Shown here in pieces: positions 44,065 to 52,357 of a stretch of 64,000 bases of DNA. The notes under the pieces are model-generated. The model saw nothing but the letters and a program-made list of their open reading frames with translations. It was not told the origin of the DNA and searched no databases. Position 1 is the stretch's first letter. Every line of letters begins with the position of its first letter. Where the stretch lies: the NCBI GenBank assembly GCA_017557665.1, contig JAFYYI010000003.1, positions 247,571 through 311,570 of the forward strand. The letters are read 5' to 3'. The translations under genes were made by a program, and so were the position numbers. Source of the stretch: Muribaculaceae bacterium. Lineage in GTDB: Bacteria > Bacteroidota > Bacteroidia > Bacteroidales > Muribaculaceae.

Positions 44065-45153
44065 ATGATTAAAGAGAACTACCGCCGTTTCCGCCAGTGG
44101 CAACGTCAGCCGTTTGAGTACCATGACAGTCATGATCATCACGGATGCTGCAACTGCGGCGCCGAGAGCGATAACAATTACTGCCCCCGCTGCGGGCAGA
44201 AGGCCGCTTATGGCCCCATCACCTGGCACAGCGTGTGGCAGGGCATCATGGACGTGTGGGGCGTGGGCACCCGCTCTTTGCCTTACACGCTGTGGCAACT
44301 GCTGTGGCGCCCGGGTTACCTGATAAGGGACTACATCAGCGGCAAGCGTCAGGTGAGTTTCCCTCCGGTCAAGATGCTGGTTGTCATGGCGGTACTTGTG
44401 GTGCTGGTCTATGGATTGCTGGGAATCGGTTTTGAGGCTGAAGTCGAAAATGAGAGCGGCAATAATGCCGTGCAGGGGTTCCTGATGGGCGACTTCTATG
44501 ACTGGATGAGTAATCACATCGAGTGGGCGGTGCTCGCGGGTTTCTCGATGTTTATCGTGCCAGTGTGGTTTCTGTTCCGCACAGCCCCACGTTTGCCTCG
44601 CCACACCTTGCCGCAAGGGTTCTTCATCCAAGTGTTTGTCGGGGTGCAGTTCCTGCTGTACATGTTGATTGTGACACTGGTGTTCGACTTGATACCCTCG
44701 TTGTCGGGCAGTGGTGACGAGGCGGCGGGTTTTATGGTCATGCTTGTGCTGCCGCTCATGCTGTGGTGTGACTACAAGCAGCTGTTCGGCTACGGCTGGT
44801 GGGGGACGCTGTGGCGTATCGTGGCCTCGGTCTTCCTGGCCATAGCTGTGACCAAGGTGCTGGTTCGTGTCGGCGGTTTGTGCTATTGTCTTTTTGTGGG
44901 AGATAGGTCCTTGGGGTTCAACTATCTGGTGGGGACTGTTGACCATTCGGCGTTGTTGTGGGTGTTGCTGGAGGTTGTCTTGCTGATTAACGCTAAGCCC
45001 TGGCGAGGAAACATTGCTTGGCCCAGGATACTGCTGCGCCCGCTGATTGCTGTGGCAACGCTGTTGTTGACGACGGCCGCATGTGGCCAGTTTGGAATCG
45101 AAAACTCGGTGAGCAACATGATCAAGTCAATGCAGACGATGTTCCTGCCGTAG
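44065..45153 (+). CDS. DUF3667 membrane protein, copy 2
   Basis: 362 residues, exactly the length of copy 1. Zinc ribbon CCNCGAESDNNYCPRCGQK, then ITWHSVWQGIMDVWGVGTR, RPGYLIRDYISGKRQVSFPP and shared blocks such as LPRHTLPQGFFIQVF and WCDYKQLFGYGWWGTLWRI. The gene starts 6 bases after copy 1. The region between the ribbon and first helix is most conserved, while the membrane helices have diverged. Function unknown. Confidence 0.88.
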   Translation: MIKENYRRFRQWQRQPFEYHDSHDHHGCCNCGAESDNNYCPRCGQKAAYGPITWHSVWQGIMDVWGVGTRSLPYTLWQLLWRPGYLIRDYISGKRQVSFPPVKMLVVMAVLVVLVYGLLGIGFEAEVENESGNNAVQGFLMGDFYDWMSNHIEWAVLAGFSMFIVPVWFLFRTAPRLPRHTLPQGFFIQVFVGVQFLLYMLIVTLVFDLIPSLSGSGDEAAGFMVMLVLPLMLWCDYKQLFGYGWWGTLWRIVASVFLAIAVTKVLVRVGGLCYCLFVGDRSLGFNYLVGTVDHSALLWVLLEVVLLINAKPWRGNIAWPRILLRPLIAVATLLLTTAACGQFGIENSVSNMIKSMQTMFLP

Positions 45154-45180
45154 CGCTGCCACTCACTGGCGAGGATAAAC

Positions 45181-45223
45181 CAGCGACGCGCCCTCCACAC
45201 TTGATGGAAAGGGCGCGTCGCTG
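45181..45223. terminator. Strong hairpin between convergent genes
   Basis: CAGCGACGCGCCCT (45181-45194) pairs perfectly with AGGGCGCGTCGCTG (45210-45223). It separates the DUF3667 operon from the convergent L31 gene. The T-tracts are modest on both sides. Confidence 0.75.
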
Positions 45224-45280
45224 TGTCTTGTTGATACCTGCCGCGAGCGCTCACGGCGGTAATGCCATGTTGTCTGTGTC

Positions 45281-45535
45281 TTATTTCTTCTTGCGGTTGC
45301 CGTAGCGCTGCATGAACTTGTCCACGCGACCTGCGGTGTCGACGAGTTTCTGCTTACCGGTGAAGAACGGGTGCGAGGTGTTGGTGATCTCGAGCTTTAC
45401 CAGGGGATAGGTGGTGCCGTCAATCTCAATGGTCTCCTTGGTGTTCACCGTGCTGCGGGTGATGAAGACCTCCTCGTTAGACATGTCCTTGAAAGCAACC
45501 TCGCGATAGTTGCTGGGATGGATATCCTTCTTCAT
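45281..45535 (-). CDS. rpmE2: 50S ribosomal protein L31 type B
   Basis: 84 residues, the type B (zinc-independent) form: [20 protein letters not shown] start, no C-x-x-C, and the [20 protein letters not shown] segment near the C-terminus. Ribosomal large subunit, central protuberance. A minus-strand TACCTTTG (45618-45611) lies 75 bases upstream. It is monocistronic. Confidence 0.97.
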   Translation of the reverse strand: MKKDIHPSNYREVAFKDMSNEEVFITRSTVNTKETIEIDGTTYPLVKLEITNTSHPFFTGKQKLVDTAGRVDKFMQRYGNRKKK

Positions 45536-45765
45536 TGTTTCGATATATCTTTAAATGTTAAACTTACAATATTTTGGCGGTGGTAAACGCCTATTTTTTG
45601 TAATGGCGTGCAAAGGTACAACGTTTTTCTGAACTGGAAAAACTTTTTCCTTGTTTTTTAATTCTGTGAACAAAAAAAGACCCCTTTTTTTCTATTTTCA
45701 TAAAAAAAGTGTAATTTTGCAGGTCATTTTGTTTTTTTATATGATTGATATAAGGATAAGACAAT

Positions 45766-46506
45766 ATGTTTGGCAAACTATTCAAGCGCAATAAAGAGCA
45801 AGTTAAGCTATTCTATAATACTGATATTCATTGCCATATCCTCCCTGGTGTGGATCATGGCTCGCAATCCCTCGAGCAGTCGCTGGAAATGTTGCGTGCC
45901 GAGCAGGAGATGGGCATCAATCGTGTCATCCTCACCTCGCATGTGACGGCAGTCACCTTCGAGAACACGCGAGAGAAGCTGATGGATGCCTTCCTGAAGT
46001 TCAAGGAGGCTGTTGACGATGAGGGTCTGGACATCGAGTTGATGCTTAGCGCCGAATATCGCATGGATGAATTCTTTGACAAGCAATATGCCGCCGACCA
46101 GCTGTTGCCCATGCCGGGCAACCACATCCTGCTCGAGAACTCGTTCCAGCAGGAGCTGATGAACCTCGACGAGCTGCTGTTTGACTTGCAGGTCAAGGGT
46201 TACAGGACGATTCTGGCTCATCCCGAACGCTATTCCTACTATTCACGCCGCCGCAAGCGCTACGAGCAGCTGCACAACGCCGGCGCCCGTTTCCAGGTCA
46301 ACATCCTGTCGTTCACGGGCTACTTTGGCGAGGAGGCGCGTGACAGTGCCCTGTGGTTCGCCCGCAACGGCATGATCGACTACCTGGGCAGCGATATGCA
46401 CAACGTGAAGCATGCCCACATCATCATGGATTATCTCAACTCCAAGGAGTGGAAAAAGATGAGCAAGGAGCTGGAGCTGACTGTCAAGAATGACCAGATC
46501 GTTTAA
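45766..46506 (+). CDS. PHP-type phosphatase (CpsB/CapC-like)
   Basis: 246 residues. The first metal motif is in TDIHCHILPGVDHGS (H-x-H), and the further histidines in ILTSHVT, ILAHPERYSYY and YLGSDMHN complete the PHP metal site. The family includes the manganese-dependent tyrosine phosphatases that control capsule export kinases. No Wzc-type kinase is in the window. A TAATTTTG (45712-45719) lies upstream. Confidence 0.88.
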   Translation: MFGKLFKRNKEQVKLFYNTDIHCHILPGVDHGSQSLEQSLEMLRAEQEMGINRVILTSHVTAVTFENTREKLMDAFLKFKEAVDDEGLDIELMLSAEYRMDEFFDKQYAADQLLPMPGNHILLENSFQQELMNLDELLFDLQVKGYRTILAHPERYSYYSRRRKRYEQLHNAGARFQVNILSFTGYFGEEARDSALWFARNGMIDYLGSDMHNVKHAHIIMDYLNSKEWKKMSKELELTVKNDQIV

Positions 46507-46533
46507 GGCGGTCGCATCACACGGTAAAGGTAT

Positions 46534-46580
46534 AAATGAATCGGAGTTCCCTGAGACAAACAGGGAACTCCGATTCATTT
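46534..46580 (+). terminator. Terminator of the PHP phosphatase gene
   Basis: A 20-base arm (46534-46553) pairs with 46561-46580 around a 7-base loop, followed by TTTTTG. A very strong intrinsic terminator. Confidence 0.92.
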
Positions 46581-46599
46581 TTTTGTGTCACGGCCAGGT

Positions 46600-47322
46600 T
46601 CAGTCGCGCATGTCTTCGGGCAGGTCTTGCTGGATAATGTCGCGGCACTGGTGACTCACCTGGGCGATGTCGTTACCACCCGTGTGCTGGATGGGGGCGT
46701 GGAACGTGAGGGTGATGGTGCCCGGCGTCACGTTGAAGGTGCTGCGCGGCATCACCTTGTAGCTCCCGTCGATGGTGATGGGGACCACAGGCAGCCCGAA
46801 TTCCAGCGCCAGCTTGAAGGCTCCGTTCTTGAAGGGGCCCATCTTGCCGGTGTCGGTGCGTCGTCCCTCGGGGAAGACGACAATCGACATGCCGCCGTGC
46901 AGCTTCTTCTTGGCGGCGGCCATGGTGTTGCGCAGGCCCTGTGTGCTGTGTGTGTCGACGAGGATGTGTCCAGCCATGCGGCACGCTGTGCCGATGATGG
47001 GGATGTTGGTGATGCCCTTGCGCATCATCCACTTGAAGTTGTGTCCCAGGAAACCGTAGATCGAGAAGATGTCATAGGCACCTTGATGATTGGCTACAAA
47101 CACATAACTTGTCTCGTGGTCCACGTGTTCGCGTCCCACCACGCGCACGCGCACCAGGTGCAGCCAACACCACACTCTGGCCCACCACTTGGCTGGGAAG
47201 TATCCCCAGTAGTCCTGGTTGAACAGGCAGCCAACCATTGTGATGAGTGCAGTGATGATGCTGTAAACCAGCATGATGGGTGAAACAATACACCACTGAT
47301 AGATGCGGTATAAATAAATCAT
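46600..47322 (-). CDS. 1-acyl-sn-glycerol-3-phosphate acyltransferase
   Basis: 240 residues from the ATG at 47322 (MIYLYRIYQWCIVSPIMLVY). The longer frame to 47400 lacks hydrophobic or family features. A first membrane anchor is followed by motif I NHQGAYD (H-x4-D), motif II around KWMMRKGI, motif III FPEGRRTDTGKMGPFKNGAF and motif IV PVVPITIDGS. Converts lysophosphatidic acid to phosphatidic acid at the inner membrane. Confidence 0.93.
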   Translation of the reverse strand: MIYLYRIYQWCIVSPIMLVYSIITALITMVGCLFNQDYWGYFPAKWWARVWCWLHLVRVRVVGREHVDHETSYVFVANHQGAYDIFSIYGFLGHNFKWMMRKGITNIPIIGTACRMAGHILVDTHSTQGLRNTMAAAKKKLHGGMSIVVFPEGRRTDTGKMGPFKNGAFKLALEFGLPVVPITIDGSYKVMPRSTFNVTPGTITLTFHAPIQHTGGNDIAQVSHQCRDIIQQDLPEDMRD

Positions 47323-47443
47323 TATGATGTTTTTTTCCTTGGAAGTTAGACTAATCGGCTTAACGCCGGACAAGGGGACGGCCACTACAATCCGCCCCAA
47401 GCTTCGGTGGTGAATCCTGGGGCAGATGTAATGCCGTGGACGA

Positions 47444-48154
47444 TTACTTGTCGTCGCTCTCTACCTCGGGCGAAATGAGCTTGTAGCCCTTGCCGTGGAT
47501 GTTGATGATCTCGATAGTGGGATCGTCCTTGAGTTTCTTGCGCAGCTTGGTGATGTAAACGTCCATCGAGCGTGCGTTGAAGTAGTTGTCGTCGATCCAG
47601 ATGGTCTTAAGGGCGAAGTTACGCTCCAGAATCTCGTTCATGTGGGCACACAGCAGGCTCAACAGCTCGCTCTCCTTGGTGGTGAGGTTGTCGCTGCGGT
47701 CGTCGGTGAACAGCACCTGGCGCTGGGTGTCGAAGGTGAACTTACCGATCTTGTAAACGGTAACCTCCTTGCCTTTCTTGCCCTTGACGCGGCGCAGGAT
47801 GGCCTCGATGCGCAGCACGAGCTCCTCCATCGAGAAGGGCTTGGTGATGTAGTCGTCGGCACCGATCTTGAAGCCCTCGAGGATGTCCTCCTTGAGCGCT
47901 TTGGCGGTCAGGAAAATGATGGGCACGTCGCTGTTGACGGCGCGGATTTCCTGTGCGAGCTGGTAGCCGTCCTTCTTGGGCATCATCACGTCGAGCAGGC
48001 AGATGTCATACTTGCCCTTGAGGAAAGCCTTGTAACCGGCTTCACCATCGGCAAACAGTTCGGCTTTGTAGCCCTTGTCCTCCAGGTACTCACGGGTGAG
48101 GGTACCCAGATTCTCGTCATCTTCGCATAACAGAATTCTCAGTTTGTCTTCCAT
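47444..48154 (-). CDS. rprY: OmpR-family response regulator (RprY-like)
   Basis: 236 residues. Receiver domain with acidic pair EDDE (15-18), phospho-acceptor Asp in CLLDVMMPKKDG and Lys in KPFSMEEL. C-terminal winged helix from about 130 (FTFDTQRQVLFTDDRSDNLTTKESELLSLL). The opening KLRILLCEDDENLGTLTREY is characteristic of Bacteroidales RprY. It lies 12 bases after its kinase, in the order kinase then regulator. Direct targets cannot be read from the window. Confidence 0.9.
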   Translation of the reverse strand: MEDKLRILLCEDDENLGTLTREYLEDKGYKAELFADGEAGYKAFLKGKYDICLLDVMMPKKDGYQLAQEIRAVNSDVPIIFLTAKALKEDILEGFKIGADDYITKPFSMEELVLRIEAILRRVKGKKGKEVTVYKIGKFTFDTQRQVLFTDDRSDNLTTKESELLSLLCAHMNEILERNFALKTIWIDDNYFNARSMDVYITKLRKKLKDDPTIEIINIHGKGYKLISPEVESDDK

Positions 48155-48166
48155 AATTGTCGTTCT

Positions 48167-49672
48167 TTATTTGTATAATGGTAATGTGATAATGAATTTC
48201 GATCCTCGGTTGACCTCGCTCTCGGCGCTGATGCTGCCGCCGAACAGGTTAATCATTTTGTGCACATAGGCCAGACCCAGGCCGAAGCCTTTCACGTCGT
48301 GGCGGTTGCCTGTGGAGACGCGATAGAACTTCTCGAAGATTTTCTTCAGGTCCTCGCGTTTCATGCCGATGCCGTTGTCGGCAACGGTGATTTCGATGTG
48401 GTCCTCGTCGGGGTTGACGGTGGTCACCACCAGTTCGGGCGGAACGTCCTCTTGTCTGTATTTGACTGCATTGTCGAGCAGGTTGAAAATCACGTTGGTG
48501 AAGTGCATGCGGTCCACTTTGATGATGGGGTCCTCGGCGTCGAGGTTGGCTGTGATGTGGCCGCCGTATTTCTCTACCTTGAGCTTGAAGGTGTTGATGA
48601 CGTTGTAGATGCTGGCGTTGGCGTCCTCTTCCTCAAGTCGCATCGTGGCGTTCTTGCGGTCGAACAGCGACAGTTGCAGCACCTTCTCCACCTGGAAGCG
48701 CAGGCGCTTGGTCTCGTCGTTGATGACGCCCGAGACGTGCTTGAGCATCTCGGGGCTCTTGCGCACACTGTCGTCGTTAAGCATCTGTGCGGCAATCGAG
48801 ATGGACGAGATGGGCGTCTTGAACTCGTGCGTCATGTTGTTGATGAAGTCATTCTTGATCTCGCTCAGCTTCTTCTGCTTGAAGGCCACCGAGATGGTGT
48901 ACAAGAACACGCCGAGCAGCAGGAACGTGAAGGCCAGCGAGGGCACGAGGAACTTGACCGACGAGAAGATGTAGTCGCTCTTGTTGGGGAAGGTGACGCA
49001 CAGGGTGTTCTGTTTGTTCTTCGGGTCGTTGGGGAACAGCAGCAGGCTGTAGACATCTTGCTGCGACATGGGGGAGTAGCCCTCGGTCTTATAGACCATG
49101 CCGCTGGTGCGGTTCACGATGGCGAACTCAAAGGGCAAGGTCAAGCCGTTGAACTCCAGCTCGGACCGCAGATAGTTGGCCACGGTGGCACTGTCGGCGC
49201 GCTCCTGGATAGGGCGGTCACTGGAGTGGTTCAAGATGGTGAGGATGACCTCGTTGAGCAGACTCTTCTGGTGCAGGTAGTGTTCTTTGAGGGTTTCCTG
49301 CTTGAGCTGATAACTGTCGTTCAGATCTTGTAGCGTGGGCAGGTTGGCGGGCCGCACCTTGGTCGCTGCGGGCTTGTCGGCGGTGAGGGTCGTGTCGATG
49401 GAGGCCTCGCGCCGGTCGTTGAAGCCGAAGTTGTTCTGGTTGATGCTGGGGTAGGCTTGTTCGGCCTCGGCAAGGTCCTTGTCGAGGAAGTATTTGGTCT
49501 CGTTCTGCTCCAGCATGGTGGACACGCTGTAGAGGCTGCGCTTCACAATCTCACTGAACTGGTTGTTGCGCATGGCAACCATTTTTTCCAGATACATGAT
49601 TTGCATGGCGAGCAGTCCCAGCAGGGCTATCGCCATCACAACCGTCAATATCCATATCGTTGATCTCTTCAT
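48167..49672 (-). CDS. rprX: Sensor histidine kinase (RprX-like)
   Basis: 501 residues. Membrane helix at 7-27, a periplasmic region of about 210 residues, and a second helix near 240-262. The dimerisation/phospho-acceptor box is MTHEFKTPISSISIAAQMLN; the N box is NLLDNAVKYR. The G boxes are DNGIGMKREDLKKIFEKFYR and GFGLGLAYVHKM. Autophosphorylates on the H-box His and passes phosphate to the adjacent regulator. The signal is unknown. It has its own promoter. Confidence 0.92.
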   Translation of the reverse strand: MKRSTIWILTVVMAIALLGLLAMQIMYLEKMVAMRNNQFSEIVKRSLYSVSTMLEQNETKYFLDKDLAEAEQAYPSINQNNFGFNDRREASIDTTLTADKPAATKVRPANLPTLQDLNDSYQLKQETLKEHYLHQKSLLNEVILTILNHSSDRPIQERADSATVANYLRSELEFNGLTLPFEFAIVNRTSGMVYKTEGYSPMSQQDVYSLLLFPNDPKNKQNTLCVTFPNKSDYIFSSVKFLVPSLAFTFLLLGVFLYTISVAFKQKKLSEIKNDFINNMTHEFKTPISSISIAAQMLNDDSVRKSPEMLKHVSGVINDETKRLRFQVEKVLQLSLFDRKNATMRLEEEDANASIYNVINTFKLKVEKYGGHITANLDAEDPIIKVDRMHFTNVIFNLLDNAVKYRQEDVPPELVVTTVNPDEDHIEITVADNGIGMKREDLKKIFEKFYRVSTGNRHDVKGFGLGLAYVHKMINLFGGSISAESEVNRGSKFIITLPLYK

Positions 49673-49719
49673 GAGAGTTACTTTGTCTATTATTGAGTCT
49701 TGTTTTTAACAATCAACGG

Positions 49720-49750
49720 CAAAATTAACACTTTATTGTGAAAAAACAAA
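49720..49750 (-). promoter_or_regulatory. Promoter of the rprXY-like operon
   Basis: Minus-strand TAATTTTG (49727-49720) and TTTG (49750-49747) with a 19-base spacer. Confidence 0.75.
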
Positions 49751-49814
49751 ATTTTCTTTCACTTTTTGCTGAAAAAATTAACGTGAAATGTTAAAAGTAC
49801 CACTTGTTGCTCCA

Positions 49815-49896
49815 ATTTGACCAATAGGGGCTGATTGGTCTTATTTGACTCATTGGTCTTATTCGACGTGTAGGATTAATTTGACCTATTGGACTC
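49815..49896. repeat. Imperfect 9-base tandem repeat
   Basis: From 49834: ATTGGTCTT, ATTTGACTC, ATTGGTCTT, ATTCGACGT, GTAGGATTA, ATTTGACCT, ATTGGACTC. Related but slightly out-of-register sequence precedes it (49815-49833). Downstream of the EF-G2-like gene, beyond its terminator. Confidence 0.75.
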
Positions 49897-49928
49897 TTTC
49901 GAGCAAATTCTTGACAGGGGTAACAAAA

Positions 49929-49962
49929 ACAATGGGCGTCCCATTGGCGGGGCGCCCATTGT
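49929..49962 (-). terminator. Terminator of the EF-G2-like gene
   Basis: ACAATGGGCG (49929-49938) pairs with CGCCCATTGT (49953-49962). On the minus strand TTTTGTTA follows. Confidence 0.85.
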
Positions 49963-49985
49963 TATATAATGTGAGAACCGGGGAA

Positions 49986-52145
49986 TTAATCCTCGTCCTG
50001 CTTGCTCTCCTCGTACTCCTTGAGCAGCTGAGCCTGCACGTCGGCGGGCACGAGCTCGTAGCTCGAGAACTTCATGCTGAACGAAGCGCGGCCACCCGAG
50101 ATAGAGCTCAGGGAGGTGCTGTAGCTCGACATCTCCTTCAAGGGGATGCGTGCCTTAACGCGCTCCAGACCGTTGGCGCTCGACATATCCATCATGATGC
50201 CGCGGCGGCCCTGCAGGTCGCTCTGTACACCACCCATGCAGTCGGCGGGCAACAGGATCTCAACGTCATAGACGGGCTCGAGCACCTTGGGGTTAGCATC
50301 GCGGAATGCGGTGGAGAAGGCGTTACGGGCTGCCAGACGGAACGAGATTTCGTTACTGTCTACCGGGTGCATCTTACCATCGTAGATGCAGACGCGCACG
50401 TCACGAGCGTAGCTACCGGTCAACGGGCCCTGTTCCATGCGGTCCATGATACCCTTGACGATGGCGGGGATGAAGCGTGCATCGATGGCACCACCAACGA
50501 TACAGTTATAGACAACCAGCATACCGCCCCATTCCATGGGAATCTCCTGCTTGTCCTTGATGTTCATCTTGTACTCCTGGTTACCGAACTTGTAAGTGTC
50601 GGGTTCGGGCATACCCTCGCGGTAGGGCTCCACGATCAGGTGAACCTCACCGAACTGACCTGAACCACCTGACTGCTTCTTGTGACGATAGTCGGCACGA
50701 GCGGCCTTGGTAATGGTCTCGCGGTAGGGGATGCGGGGCTCCTGATACTCGATCTGGATCTTGTCGTTGTTCTCGATGTTCCACTTGAGGGTGCGCAGGT
50801 GGAATTCGCCCTGACCCGAAACGATGGTCTGGCGCAACTCCTTGCTCTGCTCGATCAACAGGGTGGGATCCTCCTCGTGCATGCGGTTGAGGACGGCACC
50901 CAGCTTCTCGGTCTCGCTCTCGTTGAGGGCGCGGATGGCGCGCTGGAACTTGGGAGCGGGATACTCGATGAAGTCAAACACGTGCTCGCAACCCTTCTCG
51001 TTGAGGGTGTTGCCACAGCGAACGTCTTTCAGCTTCACGGCAGCGCCGATGTCGCCAGCGTGGATCTCGTCGATAGCGGTCTTGTTCTGACCACAAACCA
51101 CGTTGATCTGAGCAAGGCGCTCCTTGCTGCCGCGGTTCATGTTGGTCAGGTCGGCACCAGCCTTGAGGGTACCGCTCATCACCTTGAAGTAGGAAACCTC
51201 ACCGATGTGGGACTCAACCGAGGTCTTGAAGAACATGACGCTCACGGGGCCGTTCTCGTCGTAGGGCACCTCGTCGCCGTTGTTGTTCTTGGGAGCGGGC
51301 ATCTCGGTAACGTCGGGCACGATCTCGGTCATGATCTCGAGCATGCGGTCGGTGCCGATGTTATTCTCGGCGCTTACCAGAACCACGGGGAAGATGCTGC
51401 GGTCAACCATACCCAGGCGGACACCCTTGATGGTCTCCTCGTCGGTCAGCGTCATCTCGTCAAGGAACTTCATCATGAGCTCCTCGTCGTTCTCGGCTGC
51501 CATCTCGAGCAGGGCCATGCGGTATTCCTCGGCCTTGTCGGCGTGTGCGCCGTCAATGTCAGCGGCGGTAGCCTTGCCACCGTCCTTGGGCCAGGTGTAC
51601 TGCTTCATGGCGAGCACGTCCACTACGCTGTTGAAGCCGGGGCCAGCGTTCACGGGGAACTGGAGGGCAACAACCTTGTTGCCGAAGGTCTCGCGCAGCT
51701 GGTTATATACGTTATCGAAGTCGCACTTCTCATCCTCGAGGCGGTTGATGACGAACATCAAGGGCTTGCCGATGCGCTCCACAGTGCGGAAGTTGTTCTG
51801 GGTACCTACCTCAACGCCGTTGCGGCCGTCAACCACCAGCGCGGCGGTGTCGGTCACGTTCAGGGCGGTTACTGTGTTGCCCACAAAGTCGTCACTGCCC
51901 GGGCAGTCAAAGAAGTTGAGTTTCTTGCCGTTCTTCTCAGCAAAGAAGACGCAGGAGGATACGGAGTAGCCGTACTCTTTCTCAACGGGGGTGTTGTCGC
52001 TCACGGTGTTACCGCCGTCGACGGAACCCCTGCGGCTGATCGCGCCGCCCTCAAGGAGGATAGACTCGGTGAGAGTGGTCTTGCCAGCGCCCTTGCCACC
52101 GACGAGAGAGATGTTCTTGATCTCGTTTGTTTTGTAAACCTTCAT
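49986..52145 (-). CDS. EF-G paralogue with degenerate GTPase motifs (EF-G2-like)
   Basis: 719 residues from the ATG at 52145 (MKVYKTNEIKNISLVGGKGA). It is a full-length five-domain elongation factor G fold. The G motifs deviate: G1 is GGKGAGKT (16-23), G3 is DCPGS (80-84) instead of DTPGH so the catalytic His is Ser, and G4 is NRLE (134-137) instead of NKxD. Domain IV (KQSGGSGQFGEVHLIVEPY) and the C-terminal domains look intact. In Bacteroides thetaiotaomicron an EF-G paralogue without GTPase activity, EF-G2, supports translation during starvation and gut colonisation. The sequence fits that type; orthology is inferred. A tetracycline-resistance protein is less likely. Confidence 0.87.
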   Translation of the reverse strand: MKVYKTNEIKNISLVGGKGAGKTTLTESILLEGGAISRRGSVDGGNTVSDNTPVEKEYGYSVSSCVFFAEKNGKKLNFFDCPGSDDFVGNTVTALNVTDTAALVVDGRNGVEVGTQNNFRTVERIGKPLMFVINRLEDEKCDFDNVYNQLRETFGNKVVALQFPVNAGPGFNSVVDVLAMKQYTWPKDGGKATAADIDGAHADKAEEYRMALLEMAAENDEELMMKFLDEMTLTDEETIKGVRLGMVDRSIFPVVLVSAENNIGTDRMLEIMTEIVPDVTEMPAPKNNNGDEVPYDENGPVSVMFFKTSVESHIGEVSYFKVMSGTLKAGADLTNMNRGSKERLAQINVVCGQNKTAIDEIHAGDIGAAVKLKDVRCGNTLNEKGCEHVFDFIEYPAPKFQRAIRALNESETEKLGAVLNRMHEEDPTLLIEQSKELRQTIVSGQGEFHLRTLKWNIENNDKIQIEYQEPRIPYRETITKAARADYRHKKQSGGSGQFGEVHLIVEPYREGMPEPDTYKFGNQEYKMNIKDKQEIPMEWGGMLVVYNCIVGGAIDARFIPAIVKGIMDRMEQGPLTGSYARDVRVCIYDGKMHPVDSNEISFRLAARNAFSTAFRDANPKVLEPVYDVEILLPADCMGGVQSDLQGRRGIMMDMSSANGLERVKARIPLKEMSSYSTSLSSISGGRASFSMKFSSYELVPADVQAQLLKEYEESKQDED

Positions 52146-52211
52146 TAGTGATTTTGTTGTTAAATGGTTGTTATATAATGAATTGATGTTTTTATTCGCT
52201 AAATCAGCGTG

Positions 52212-52242
52212 CAAAATTAGTCATTTTTGCTGTGAATAACAA
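52212..52242 (-). promoter_or_regulatory. Promoter of the EF-G2-like gene
   Basis: Minus-strand TAATTTTG (52219-52212) and TTG (52242-52240) with a 20-base spacer. The leader is about 60 bases. Confidence 0.7.
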
Positions 52243-52357
52243 CATTATTAAAAAGAAAATTATTGACAAGGCAAGAAATTAAATTTCTTTAGCCTTTTCG
52301 CCGCCTGATTATTGGGTGAATGTTGATGGAAATTTGTAATTTTGTGACCGTTTCTTT

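Larger units (their letters stand above)
49673..49985. other. Intergenic region between the EF-G2-like gene and the kinase gene
   Basis: 313 bases holding the kinase promoter, a 9-base-period repeat tract and the EF-G2-like terminator. No coding frame is supported. Confidence 0.7.

Noticed and set aside
47323..47400. Upstream extension of the acyltransferase
   Set aside because: No family similarity; the membrane anchor and usual start begin at 47322.
49986..52145. Tetracycline-resistance ribosomal protection protein
   Set aside because: Those proteins keep working G motifs (including DTPGH). The degenerate motifs and overall sequence fit an EF-G2-type paralogue better.
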